A stretch of 64,000 bases of DNA from Delftia tsuruhatensis (GTDB lineage: Bacteria > Pseudomonadota > Gammaproteobacteria > Burkholderiales > Burkholderiaceae_C). Positions 1-8,255 of the stretch are shown here, in pieces. Positions within the stretch are counted from its first letter, which is position 1. Each line of letters opens with the position of its first letter. A program made the translations under genes and the position numbers. Under the pieces are notes generated by a model that was not told the DNA's origin, did no database searches, and saw nothing but the letters and a program-made list of their open reading frames with translations. The stretch lies in contig NZ_LR813084.1 in assembly GCF_903815225.1 (NCBI RefSeq), positions 2,088,501-2,152,500 on the forward strand. The letters are read 5' to 3'.

Positions 1-1
1 C

Positions 2-793
2 AGGCCGCGCCATGACGTGGCCAGCATGGCCGCGATACAGAATGACCAGACGTCACTGGCCGCCCGCGCCCTGCTGGTGCCCTTGCTCAAGGCCCTGGAT
101 GAGGCCCCGGCCTCGCATCCCCTGGCCGCCCAGGCGCGCCAGGTGCTGGCCCGGTTCGACGGCCACATGCACGCCGGGCAGGCCGCGCCGCTGATCTTCG
201 CGGCCTGGGTGGATGAACTCACGCGCGGCCTGGTGATCCCCCGCATCGGCACGCAAGTCTTTGCCGCCACCTATGGCAAGCGGGACTACCGCGCGGGCAT
301 CGAAGGCATCCTGGAGCGCCGCGACGCATGGTGGTGTGCGCCCCAGGGCTGTGCGGCGCAGGTCGGCCAGGCGATGGACCGGGCGCTGGCGCGCCTGCAG
401 GCCGGGCAGGGCGGTGACATGGGGCGCTGGGCCTGGGGCCGGGCGCATCCGGCGCTCAGCAGCCACCGGCCGCTGGGCGCGGTGGCACTGCTGTCGGGCG
501 TGTTCAATGTCAGCGTGCCCTCGGGAGGGGACAGCTACACGGTCAACGTCGGCCAGTACCTGCCGGGCGATGCCGCCGCGCCTTTCGCCAACCGCCATGC
601 GGCCTCGCTGCGCGCCATCTACGACCTGGCCGATCCCGAGCGCTCGCTGTTCATCTACCAGACCGGCCAGAGCGGCCTGGCGCTGTCCAGCCGCTATGCG
701 GACATGTCGGCCGAATGGGCAGGCGGCCGCTACCGGCCGCTGCAGATGGCGCCGGCGCGCTGGCGCCATTCGATGATGCTGCGCCCGCAGTGA
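2..793 (+). CDS. Penicillin acylase family protein, C-terminal part (cut by window edge)
   Basis: The open frame runs in from the left edge, reading R-P-R-H-D-V-A-S-M before position 30, so the GTG at 17 is probably internal and only the last ~263 residues are visible. The C-terminus carries the pattern usual in penicillin/acyl-homoserine-lactone acylases: IYQTGQSG, then LSSRYADM, then W-x-x-G-x-Y-x-PLQ. Such enzymes are periplasmic Ntn hydrolases that cut themselves into two chains and hydrolyse amide bonds of acylated substrates. The catalytic N-terminal serine of the beta chain lies outside the window, so activity and substrate cannot be judged. Confidence 0.8.
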   Translation, partial: RPRHDVASMAAIQNDQTSLAARALLVPLLKALDEAPASHPLAAQARQVLARFDGHMHAGQAAPLIFAAWVDELTRGLVIPRIGTQVFAATYGKRDYRAGIEGILERRDAWWCAPQGCAAQVGQAMDRALARLQAGQGGDMGRWAWGRAHPALSSHRPLGAVALLSGVFNVSVPSGGDSYTVNVGQYLPGDAAAPFANRHAASLRAIYDLADPERSLFIYQTGQSGLALSSRYADMSAEWAGGRYRPLQMAPARWRHSMMLRPQ

Positions 794-833
794 GGGCCCG
801 CGCCGGCGGCTCCAGACTGCCTGTCGATACCGG

Positions 834-1829
834 TCAGACCGTGAGAAAACCTTCGATCAGCCCGGCCACGGCGGCCGGCTGATCGTGGTGCAGCATGTGG
901 CCCGCATCCTGGACCACGGCGGTGCGGCAGTCGGGGATCTGGCGGATGCGCTCATGGTATTCGGCCAGCGTATAGCGCTCCTTCCACCACATGCCCAGGC
1001 TGTCGTCGCTGGCCTCCACGGCCAGCACGGGCGCCGTGATGGCGGCGTACAGGGCCAGCATCTCGTCCACGCGGAACAGCTGGGCGCTGACCAGCTTGTG
1101 CGCCGTGTCGCCCAGGATCTCCCAGCGGCCTTCGGCGTTGGGCGCCGCCCAGTGGTGGGCCAGCCACAGGGCCTTGTCCCGAGGCAGGCGGCGGTTGGTC
1201 TTCATGAGCCGCTGGGCCACTTCCTGCACGCCGGCATAGCTCTTGAGCGTCAGTTCGCCGCTGCGCAGCTGGCGCAGCTCATCCATCCACTGCGCATAGC
1301 GCCTGGGCGCCTGCGCGGGCCGGGTGGCAGGCATGCCGAAGCCTTCGAGGTTGACCAGTCGGCGTATGCGCTGCGGTCGTGCTCCCGCATACATCATGGC
1401 CACATTGCCGCCCATGCTGTGACCCACCAGGTCCACGGGCGTGTCCCCGACCAGGGTGTCCAGCAGATGGTCCAGGTCACCCAGGTAGTCGGCGAAGTCG
1501 TGGCGGTCGCAGGGCCCCGCAGGACGGCTCAGCCCGAAGCCGCGCCAGTCGGCCGCGATGATCCGCCGGCCCGCCATGAAGGCGTCGCCAAAGGCATCGA
1601 CCACGAACTGATAGGAGGCCGCGACATCCATCCAGCCATGGGCCAGCACCAGCGGCGCCAGCGTCGGGTCGCCATCGACGGGACCCCATTCGCGCACGTG
1701 GTACTCCAGGGTCCGCACGGGCACCATGCGTGAACGCCAGGGGCGGATGGGGACATAGATGGGCGCTTCGTCGGCGGCCGCGGCAGAAGAGGCAGTGCGA
1801 GATGGGGAGGAAGAGGGGGCTTGCAGCAT
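834..1829 (-). CDS. Alpha/beta hydrolase
   Basis: A 331-residue alpha/beta-hydrolase fold protein. Visible are the oxyanion region LAHGWMDVAASY, the nucleophile elbow VGHSMGG (serine nucleophile), an acidic residue in VEASDDSLG and the catalytic histidine in VQDAGHMLHHDQP, so the triad looks complete. The frame stays open to 1940, but the earlier codons encode low-complexity proline/alanine sequence; ATG at 1829 has GGAA about 11 bases upstream and is preferred. A still shorter start (MVPVRTLEYHV) is possible because residues 1-34 are serine/alanine-rich. It is divergent from the importer operon at 2032. Substrate unknown; esterase, epoxide hydrolase and haloalkane dehalogenase relatives share this fold. 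Confidence 0.85.
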   Translation of the reverse strand: MLQAPSSSPSRTASSAAAADEAPIYVPIRPWRSRMVPVRTLEYHVREWGPVDGDPTLAPLVLAHGWMDVAASYQFVVDAFGDAFMAGRRIIAADWRGFGLSRPAGPCDRHDFADYLGDLDHLLDTLVGDTPVDLVGHSMGGNVAMMYAGARPQRIRRLVNLEGFGMPATRPAQAPRRYAQWMDELRQLRSGELTLKSYAGVQEVAQRLMKTNRRLPRDKALWLAHHWAAPNAEGRWEILGDTAHKLVSAQLFRVDEMLALYAAITAPVLAVEASDDSLGMWWKERYTLAEYHERIRQIPDCRTAVVQDAGHMLHHDQPAAVAGLIEGFLTV

Positions 1830-2031
1830 GCCGTCGATTATTCCGTTTTGCTGCTGTGCAGCAGTCAGGGGCGGGACAGCGGCGGGCGCGGGATTTCCCT
1901 GTGGATGCGGACCCGGACGGGTTAACCCGCCCACCGCCACCGCTGATGCGCGGCATCAGAAACAATGATTGGCGCGCCTGCCACCGGCTGCCTACAGTGG
2001 ACTCGCACGACAACGACCCAAGGAGACAGCA

Positions 2032-3360
2032 ATGCAGCAAGGCAGATGGCTGGGCGCCGCGATGGCGGCGGGATTGTGGGGCGCCGCGCTGGCGGCCCAG
2101 GCCGGCACGGTGACGGTGCTGACCTCGTTTCCCAAGGAGCTGACCACGGCCTACCAGAAGGCCTTCGAGGCGGCCAACCCGGGCGTGAAGGTCGAGATCC
2201 TGAACAAGAACACCACGGCTGCCGTGGCCTATGTGCGCGAGCTGCCCGAGGGCCAGCGGCCCGACATCATGTGGGCCAGCGCGCCCGATGCCTTCGAGGT
2301 GCTGGCGCGCAACAAGCTGCTGGCGGCGGCGCCGGAGACGCGCAATCCGGCCGCACCCGCCAGGATCGGCAACTACCCGCTCAACGACCCGCAAGGCCTG
2401 TACTACGGCCAGGCGCTGGCCGGCTACGGCATCATGTGGAACACGCGCTACCTGAAGGCGCACAAGCTGGCCGCGCCCAGGGAGTGGAGCGACCTGACGC
2501 GGCCCGAGTACTTCGGCCACATCGCCATTTCCTCGCCGTCGCGATCGGGCACCACGCAGCTGACGGTGGAGACCATCCTGCAGGGCGAGGGCTGGGACAA
2601 GGGCTGGCGCCAGCTGCTGTCCATGATGGGCAATGCCGCCGCCGTGACGGACCGCAGCTTCGCCGTTCCCGACGGCGTGAACAACGGCCAGTACGGCATC
2701 GGCATCGTGATCGACTTCTTCGGGCTGGCGGGCAAGTACTCGGGCTTTCCCGTGGACTTCGCCTACCCGGCGATGACGGCCGTGGTGCCGGCCAACATCG
2801 CGCTGATCGCGGGCGCCAGGAACGCCGACGAAGCGAAGAAGTTCATGGCCTTCACCATGTCGGTGCCGGGCCAGCAGCTGCTGTTCGATCCCAAGATCAG
2901 CCGCCTGCCCATCCTGCCCTACAGCCAGCTCAAGGCGCCGGCCGGCTACCCGGTGCCGCAGGAGGTGGCGCAGCGCGCCAAGGTGCAGTTCGACGCCAAT
3001 CTGTCGGAGTCGCGCTATGCGGTGGTGATCAGCCTGTTCGACCAGATGGTGACCTTCCGCCTCAAGGAGCTGCAGGCGGCCACGCGCGCCATCCAGGAGG
3101 CCCAGAAAGCCTTGCAGGCCAAACCCCATGCCAGGGGGCAGGAACTGCTGGCCCAGGCGCGCGACATCGCCTATTCGCCGCTGGTGGGCGAGGCCAATGT
3201 CCGGGACGAACAGTTCCTGGAGCTGTTCCGCAAGAGCCGCCGCGACGTGGCCGTGTCCAAGGAACTGACGGGCCTGGAGCAGATGTGGGCCGACAAGGCG
3301 CGCGCCAACTATGAGCGCGCGGGCAAGCTGGCCGCCGAGGCGCGCGCACTGGCCAAGTAG
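2032..3360 (+). CDS. ABC transporter periplasmic substrate-binding protein
   Basis: First gene of a three-gene importer (binding protein, permease, ATPase). AAGGAG at 2020-2025 fixes the ATG at 2032, giving 442 residues with a signal peptide ending near LAAQAG. The mature protein begins VTVLTSFPKEL, typical of the ferric/polyamine-type extracellular solute-binding family. Unlike iron-binding FbpA proteins, it lacks the paired tyrosines before the C-terminal lobe (the region reads GIVIDFFGLAG), so Fe(III) is not the safe guess. It is about 90 residues longer than FbpA, with an alanine/lysine-rich, probably helical tail (residues ~350-442). Substrate unknown; phosphonate-type or organic-phosphate ligands are alternatives. 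Confidence 0.85.
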   Translation: MQQGRWLGAAMAAGLWGAALAAQAGTVTVLTSFPKELTTAYQKAFEAANPGVKVEILNKNTTAAVAYVRELPEGQRPDIMWASAPDAFEVLARNKLLAAAPETRNPAAPARIGNYPLNDPQGLYYGQALAGYGIMWNTRYLKAHKLAAPREWSDLTRPEYFGHIAISSPSRSGTTQLTVETILQGEGWDKGWRQLLSMMGNAAAVTDRSFAVPDGVNNGQYGIGIVIDFFGLAGKYSGFPVDFAYPAMTAVVPANIALIAGARNADEAKKFMAFTMSVPGQQLLFDPKISRLPILPYSQLKAPAGYPVPQEVAQRAKVQFDANLSESRYAVVISLFDQMVTFRLKELQAATRAIQEAQKALQAKPHARGQELLAQARDIAYSPLVGEANVRDEQFLELFRKSRRDVAVSKELTGLEQMWADKARANYERAGKLAAEARALAK

Positions 3361-3432
3361 GCGCAGCCGGTCGGCGGAGCGGGGCGTGTTCCCGGCTTCG
3401 CTGCACCCTTTCCTTCATCGCGGAGCTTTTGC

Positions 3433-5181
3433 ATGACCACCACATCCCTGGAGGCGGGGCAGGCCGCTGCCCGGCCCCTGCCGCCCGCGCGCGGCCGCCT
3501 GGCCCTGGCGGGCTGGGGGCCCTGGACGGCCTTCCTGCTGATCCTGGCCTTCCTGCTGGCCTTTCTCATCGTGCCCGTGGGCATGGTGATCTACACGGCC
3601 TTCGTCAACGAGGCCGGCGGGCTCACGCTGGGCCACTTCGGCAACTTCTTCGGCCAGAGCGTGTTTCGCGAGTCCTTCTTCAACAGCCTGGGCGTGTCTG
3701 TGGCCAGCGTGTTCTTCGCCAGCCTGATTGCCGTGCCGCTGGCCTACCTGACCGTGCGCTTCGAGTTCCGGGGCGCGCTGCTGATCCAGACGCTGGGCGT
3801 GCTGCCGCTGATCATGCCGCCCTTCGTGGGCGCGGTGGCGCTGCAGCTGATCTTCGGGCGCAGCGGCTCGGTCAACCTGCTGCTGGATGACTGGTTCGGT
3901 GTCACCGTCCCCATCATGGAAGGGCTGACTGGCGTGATCTTCGTGGAGAGCATCCACTACTTCCCGTTCATCCTGCTGAACCTGGTGGCGGCCATGCGCA
4001 ACATCGACGGCGCCATGGAGGAGTCGGCGCTGAACCTGGGCTCGCGCGGTTTCCGGCTGTTCCGCCGCGTGATCTTCCCGCTGGCCATGCCGGGCTACCT
4101 GGCGGGCGCCGCCCTGGTGTTCGTGAAGGTGTTCGACGACCTGGGCACGCCGCTGGTGATGGGGGTGACCAACATGCTGGCGCCCCAGGCCTATCTGCGC
4201 ATCACCTCGGTGGGGCTCGATGACCCGCTGGGCTACGTGATCAGCGTGATCATGATCGCGTTCTCCATCGTCGCGCTGTGGCTGGCTGCGCGCGTGATGA
4301 AGGGCAAGGACTACGCCACGCTGCAAAAGGGCGGCAGCGCGCTGCAAAAGCGCCGGCTGTCGGCCTGGGAGGCGCTGCTGGCCCATGGCTGGATCGCCCT
4401 GGTGCTGCTGGTGGTGCTGGCGCCGCACATCGGCATCCTGCTGATGTCGTTCTCCAAGGTCTGGAGCTTCTCGGTGCTGCCCGACAGCTACACGCTGGAG
4501 CACTACGCCACGGTGTTCACCGACTCGGGCTACATGATTGGCAACACGCTGCTGTACTGCGTGCTGGCGGCGGGGCTGGACGTGGTGATCGGCACGGCCA
4601 TCGCCTACCTGATCCTGCGCACCCGGCTGCCCGCGCGCCAGTGGCTGGACTACCTGGCCTCGGTGGCGCTGGCGATCCCGGGTCTGGTGCTGGCCATCGG
4701 CTATCTGCGCATGTTCAAGGGCGCGGACCTGCCGTTCACCGATACGCCCATCGTCACCACCTGGGTGCTGATCATGCTGGCCTACGCGGTGCGGCGCCTG
4801 CCGTATGCGCTGCGCTCGTGCATGGCGGCCCTGCAGCAGGTCCACATCTCGCTGGAGGAGGCCGCGCAAAGCCTGGGCGCCAGCCGCATCGGCGTGATCC
4901 GCCGCGTGATGGTGCCGCTGATGGCCGGCGGCATCCTGGCCGGCTTCGTGACCAGCTTCATCACGGCGGCCGTGGAGCTGTCGGCCACCATCATGCTGGC
5001 CTCGGCCCAGAGCCAGGCGCCCATGAGCTACGGCATCTACCTGTACATGCAGAGCATCTCCGGGCGCGGTCCGGGCGCGGCGCTGGGCGTGCTGGCCGTG
5101 GTCGTGGTCGGCCTGGGCACGTATTTCTCGCACCGCTTCGTGGAGCGCTCGCGCGCCACGGTGCAATCGACTTCGGAGTGA
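3433..5181 (+). CDS. ABC transporter permease, two fused membrane domains
   Basis: A 582-residue inner-membrane permease carrying two BPD_transp_1 domains in one chain (about residues 60-280 and 345-570), the arrangement of FbpB/ThiP-type importers. Each half has an EAA-like coupling loop for the ATPase: EESALNLGSRGFRLFRRV in the first and EEAAQSLGASRIGVIRRV in the second. About twelve hydrophobic segments are visible. GGAG lies ~8 bases before the ATG. It sits 72 bases after the binding protein and 6 bases before the ATPase, so the three form one transport system. Confidence 0.93.
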   Translation: MTTTSLEAGQAAARPLPPARGRLALAGWGPWTAFLLILAFLLAFLIVPVGMVIYTAFVNEAGGLTLGHFGNFFGQSVFRESFFNSLGVSVASVFFASLIAVPLAYLTVRFEFRGALLIQTLGVLPLIMPPFVGAVALQLIFGRSGSVNLLLDDWFGVTVPIMEGLTGVIFVESIHYFPFILLNLVAAMRNIDGAMEESALNLGSRGFRLFRRVIFPLAMPGYLAGAALVFVKVFDDLGTPLVMGVTNMLAPQAYLRITSVGLDDPLGYVISVIMIAFSIVALWLAARVMKGKDYATLQKGGSALQKRRLSAWEALLAHGWIALVLLVVLAPHIGILLMSFSKVWSFSVLPDSYTLEHYATVFTDSGYMIGNTLLYCVLAAGLDVVIGTAIAYLILRTRLPARQWLDYLASVALAIPGLVLAIGYLRMFKGADLPFTDTPIVTTWVLIMLAYAVRRLPYALRSCMAALQQVHISLEEAAQSLGASRIGVIRRVMVPLMAGGILAGFVTSFITAAVELSATIMLASAQSQAPMSYGIYLYMQSISGRGPGAALGVLAVVVVGLGTYFSHRFVERSRATVQSTSE

Positions 5182-5187
5182 ACCGCC

Positions 5188-6279
5188 ATGCACCTGGATC
5201 CTGTTTCCCTCGAATGCCGGCACATCAGCCTGAGCTACGGCAGCAACGAAGTGCTGCGCGACGTCAACCTCAAGATCGAGCCCGGCGAGTTTTTCGCGCT
5301 GCTGGGGCCCTCGGGCTCGGGCAAGTCCACGCTGCTGCGGCTGATCGCTGGCTTCAACCGGCACCAGCGCGGCGAGCTGCTGGTGGGCGGGCAGGACATC
5401 ACTGGCGTGCCGCCGCATGCGCGCAACATCGGCATGGTGTTCCAGAACTATGCGCTGTGGCCGCACATGACGGTGTTCGACAACGTGGCCTTCGGCCTGG
5501 TCGAGCGCCGCGAAAGCCACGACACCATCCGCCGCAAGGTGGGCGAGGTGCTGGAGCTGGTGGGCCTGTCGCAATACGCGCAGCGCCGGCCCGGCCAGCT
5601 GTCGGGCGGCCAGCAGCAGCGCGTGGCGCTGGCGCGCACCGTGGTCATCGCGCCCAAGCTACTGCTGCTGGACGAGCCGCTGTCCAACCTGGACAAGCAG
5701 TTGCGCGTGCAGATGCGCGAAGAGCTGAAGAACCTCCAGCGCAAGCTGGGCCTGACCACCATCTTCGTGACCCATGACCAGGAGGAGGCCATGACCACGG
5801 CCGACCGCATGGCCGTGCTGGACAAGGGCGTGCTGCAGCAGGTGGGCTCGGCCGCGGGCCTGTACGACTATCCGGTCAACCGCTTCGTCGCCGGCTTCGT
5901 CGGCACCGCCAATGTGCTGGAGGGCGAGGTGCTGGCGGCCGGTGGCGAGACGCTGTCCTTCCAGGTGCCCGGCCTGGGCACCTTGAGCCTGCCGCGCCCG
6001 GCCCAGCCGCCCGCGCCGGGCCGGGCGGCCCTGGCCTTTCGGCCGCACCAGGTGCAGATCGCGGTCAGCGACGATGCCGGCGATGCCTCGCGCGTGTGGG
6101 TGCAGGGACAGATCGAGAGCGCCGAATTCCTGGGCGAGTTCTCGCGCTACCGCGTGCGCGTGGGCGAGGTGGCCGTGGTGGCCGACCAGGCGCACTATGC
6201 GGGCATCGCCATGTTCCCCACGGGCACGCCCGTGCGCCTGGGCATCGAGCCTTCGCAACTGCGTTATCTCGATGCTTGA
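5188..6279 (+). CDS. ABC transporter ATP-binding protein
   Basis: A 363-residue ATPase energising the upstream permease at the inner face of the membrane. Walker A is GPSGSGKST (~residues 40-48), the Q-loop is MVFQNYALWPHMT, the signature is LSGGQQQRVALAR, Walker B is LLLLDEPLSNLD and the switch histidine is in FVTHDQEEA. The C-terminal third (after ~240) looks like a TOBE regulatory domain, as in FbpC/PotA/UgpC. The start is 6 bases beyond the permease stop and its ribosome-binding GGAG overlaps that stop, suggesting translational coupling. Confidence 0.95.
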   Translation: MHLDPVSLECRHISLSYGSNEVLRDVNLKIEPGEFFALLGPSGSGKSTLLRLIAGFNRHQRGELLVGGQDITGVPPHARNIGMVFQNYALWPHMTVFDNVAFGLVERRESHDTIRRKVGEVLELVGLSQYAQRRPGQLSGGQQQRVALARTVVIAPKLLLLDEPLSNLDKQLRVQMREELKNLQRKLGLTTIFVTHDQEEAMTTADRMAVLDKGVLQQVGSAAGLYDYPVNRFVAGFVGTANVLEGEVLAAGGETLSFQVPGLGTLSLPRPAQPPAPGRAALAFRPHQVQIAVSDDAGDASRVWVQGQIESAEFLGEFSRYRVRVGEVAVVADQAHYAGIAMFPTGTPVRLGIEPSQLRYLDA

Positions 6280-6354
6280 AATGCTAGGGGTGTTCCCTGG
6301 GATGCGGGCCTGCCCGGTCCTGGGCAGGTGGCCGCTGCGCTAGTCTGGCCCGCC

Positions 6355-7242
6355 ATGGAGATGTACCAGTTGCGCGCCTACGTCACGGCGGCCACGCTGG
6401 GCAGCGTCACGCGCACGGCCGAGGCCCTGCATGTGACCCAGCCCGCCATCACGGCCCAGATCAAGGCGCTGGAGGAAGAGTTGGGCGTGGCCCTGTTCGA
6501 CCGTCGCCCGGGGCGCATCAGCCTCACGCGCGCGGGTGAGGCGCTGCTGGAGTCCGCGCAGCAGGTGCTGTCTGCGGCGGGCCGGCTGCAGGGCAAGGCC
6601 CGTGAACTGCAAGGCGAGATCACGGGCCAGCTGCTGCTGGGCACGGTGGCCGAGCCCGATGCACTGCGCCTGGGCTCGCTGCTGCGCGCCCTGGTCCAGG
6701 CGCTGCCGCTGCTGGACATCCGCACCCGCCATGGCTGCGCCGAGGAACTGCGCGAGCAGGTGGCGGCTGGTGCCCTGCAGGGTGCCTTCTACATCGGAGC
6801 CCACATGCCGCGCGATCTCGCAGCGCTGGTGCTGCAGACGCTGCACTACCGCATCGTGGCCCCCACCGTGCTGGGCGAGCGCATCCTGCAGTCGGGCTGG
6901 CAGGGACTGGCGCAACTGCCTTGGATAGGCGCACCCGCGCGCCACCATGAACAGACGCTGCTGCAGGCGCTGTTCGCGCGCCAGGGACTGGCGCCCAACC
7001 AGGTGGTGGAAAGCGATGCCATGGCCGCGCCCGAAAGCCTGGTGCGCGCGGGCCTGGGCCTGGCGCTGCTGAGAGAGGATGTGGCGGTAGCCGCTGCCGA
7101 GCATGGCGGCCTGGTGATCTGGCCCCATGCGCGCGTGCCGGCGCAACTGGGCTTCATCCATGCACCAGCGGCCGCGCACGACCCGGCCCTGGTGGCCACG
7201 CTGTCGCAGTTGCGCCAGGTCTGGGGGCTGGGCGAGTCTTAG
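6355..7242 (+). CDS. LysR-family transcriptional regulator
   Basis: A 295-residue LysR-type regulator. The N-terminal winged HTH reads MYQLRAYVTAATLGSVTRTA then EALHVTQPAITAQIKALEEE, followed by LFDRRPGRISLTRAGEALL; residues ~90-290 form the effector-binding domain. The frame opens at 6328, but ATG at 6355 (or the next ATG at 6361) begins where the family begins, close behind a CTAGTCT-like promoter element. It follows the importer operon on the same strand by 75 bases and could control it, though LysR targets are more often divergent. Target and inducer unknown. Confidence 0.88.
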   Translation: MEMYQLRAYVTAATLGSVTRTAEALHVTQPAITAQIKALEEELGVALFDRRPGRISLTRAGEALLESAQQVLSAAGRLQGKARELQGEITGQLLLGTVAEPDALRLGSLLRALVQALPLLDIRTRHGCAEELREQVAAGALQGAFYIGAHMPRDLAALVLQTLHYRIVAPTVLGERILQSGWQGLAQLPWIGAPARHHEQTLLQALFARQGLAPNQVVESDAMAAPESLVRAGLGLALLREDVAVAAAEHGGLVIWPHARVPAQLGFIHAPAAAHDPALVATLSQLRQVWGLGES

Positions 7243-7249
7243 TGCATCA

Positions 7250-7265
7250 CACGCTCTGGAGCGTG
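7250..7265. terminator. Hairpin between convergent lysR and tetR genes
   Basis: CACGCTC-TG-GAGCGTG forms a perfect 7-bp stem with a 2-base loop in the 26-base gap between the two convergent stop codons. It is symmetrical and could end transcription from both sides, but neither side has a long T run. Confidence 0.5.
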
Positions 7266-7268
7266 GTT

Positions 7269-7922
7269 CTAGTCTGCGGCGTGCCCGGCAGGGCGCGCCC
7301 GCGGCGTGCCCGCATCGACGATGGCCTCGACCAGGGCCGAGAACGCGCACTGGCGCTCGTCCTGCTCCACCGAGAACAGCTCCAGCACGCCCGCGCCGCG
7401 CAGCGTGGCGAAGGCCATGGCGGCCACGCCCTGGGGGTGGGGGTGGTGTGCGCGGACCTCGGGGAAGACATCGAGAAAGCGTGCGTAGAACATGCTGTCC
7501 ACATGGACCCGGCGCGCGTCCACACGGCCGAACAGCGTGGGCGAGGCCTTGCAGCCGAAGAACATGCTCCAGGCGGCCTGGTAGTTGGCCGCGCCGAAGA
7601 TGTTGTCCCAGGCCAGCACGACGAAGGCCTGGGCGCGCTCGCGCAGGGGCAGGGCCTTGTCGGGCCAGACCGTGCCCTGGTCGCTCAGAGGCTCCATGAC
7701 CTCGATGACCAGGCGTTCCATCAGCGCGTCGCGGCTCTCGAAATGGTGCTGCAGGGCGCCCAGGGACACATCGGCACCGCGTGCGATGGCCTGCAGCGTG
7801 GCGCTCTTGAAGCCGCCCTCGCGCAGCAGCGCCAGGGCGGAGTCGATGATCTTGCGTTGCGTTGTCTCCACACGCTCGGTCTGCGGCGTGCGCGCGCGCC
7901 GCTGCGTGGCGGACGTCGTCAT
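7269..7922 (-). CDS. TetR-family transcriptional regulator
   Basis: A 217-residue TetR-type repressor. The N-terminal DNA-binding domain is clear: TTQRKIIDSALALLREGGFK, then ATLQAIARGADVSLGALQHH and FESRDALMERLV. The C-terminal ligand domain (~residues 80-217) has no recognisable effector signature. The frame is open to 8048, but ATG at 7922 gives the usual short basic lead into the HTH and is preceded by GGAG. It is divergent from the amino acid permease at 8256. Two matching AT-rich inverted repeats in the gap (7945-7965 and 8090-8110) are good candidates for its operators, implying autoregulation and control of the permease. Confidence 0.88.
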   Translation of the reverse strand: MTTSATQRRARTPQTERVETTQRKIIDSALALLREGGFKSATLQAIARGADVSLGALQHHFESRDALMERLVIEVMEPLSDQGTVWPDKALPLRERAQAFVVLAWDNIFGAANYQAAWSMFFGCKASPTLFGRVDARRVHVDSMFYARFLDVFPEVRAHHPHPQGVAAMAFATLRGAGVLELFSVEQDERQCAFSALVEAIVDAGTPRARPAGHAAD

Positions 7923-7944
7923 GTTCTGGGCTCCGGAGGGCAAA

Positions 7945-7965
7945 AAAATAATAGTAGATTGTTTT
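7945..7965. promoter_or_regulatory. Putative TetR operator 1
   Basis: AAAATAAT-N5-ATTGTTTT, an inverted repeat with 7 of 8 arm positions complementary, 22 bases upstream of the tetR start. The same geometry recurs at 8090. Seen in sequence; assignment to the adjacent TetR protein is inference. Confidence 0.55.
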
Positions 7966-8089
7966 TGTTTGTTGCGGGCGTTCAACCGTTGCCGGAGTGC
8001 GGCATGGCGCACGGCAATCCGGCGATGGCATGCATCGCTGGCACGCATTACTCCTTCCGATGGTGCTTGTCCATAGGGATAAATTACAA

Positions 8090-8110
8090 GAAATAATAAT
8101 TTATTGTTTT
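8090..8110. promoter_or_regulatory. Putative TetR operator 2
   Basis: GAAATAAT-N5-ATTGTTTT, matching operator 1 in 15 of 16 arm bases and in spacer length, 145 bp away on the permease side. Its position suits repression of the permease promoter. Confidence 0.55.
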
Positions 8111-8185
8111 TTATAGTTGATGCCCATCAACAAGGGGCGCACAAGGCCCTGCATTCCAACAGGCACCCCACGAGGAGACACTGCC

Positions 8186-8236
8186 GTGAAGACCGCCAAG
8201 CCCTTCCACCCCCTGCGCTGCCCTGCCGTGCGCTGA
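8186..8236 (+). CDS. Possible 16-residue leader ORF upstream of the permease
   Basis: GTG at 8186 is preceded by a strong GAGGAGA (8172-8178) and opens a 16-codon frame ending in TGA at 8234-8236. The peptide is MKTAKPFHPLRCPAVR. The permease ATG is 19 bases further on, out of frame, and has a weaker ribosome-binding site than this ORF. It could be a regulatory leader peptide or a chance frame; no conservation evidence is available here. Confidence 0.25.
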   Translation: MKTAKPFHPLRCPAVR

Positions 8237-8255
8237 GAGCCCCGGAACACCCAAG

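Larger units (their letters stand above)
7923..8255. other. Divergent regulatory region between tetR and amino acid permease
   Basis: A 333-base intergenic stretch, unusually AT-rich at both ends for this genome. It holds two copies of the same 21-bp inverted repeat (separate entries), a possible short leader ORF at 8186-8236, and no conserved gene. Promoters for both flanking genes should lie here. Confidence 0.6.

Noticed and set aside
3415..5574. A 719-codon minus-strand open frame opposite the permease gene
   Set aside because: His/Gln/Asp/Arg-rich translation without motifs, opposite a membrane protein gene; typical antisense artefact.
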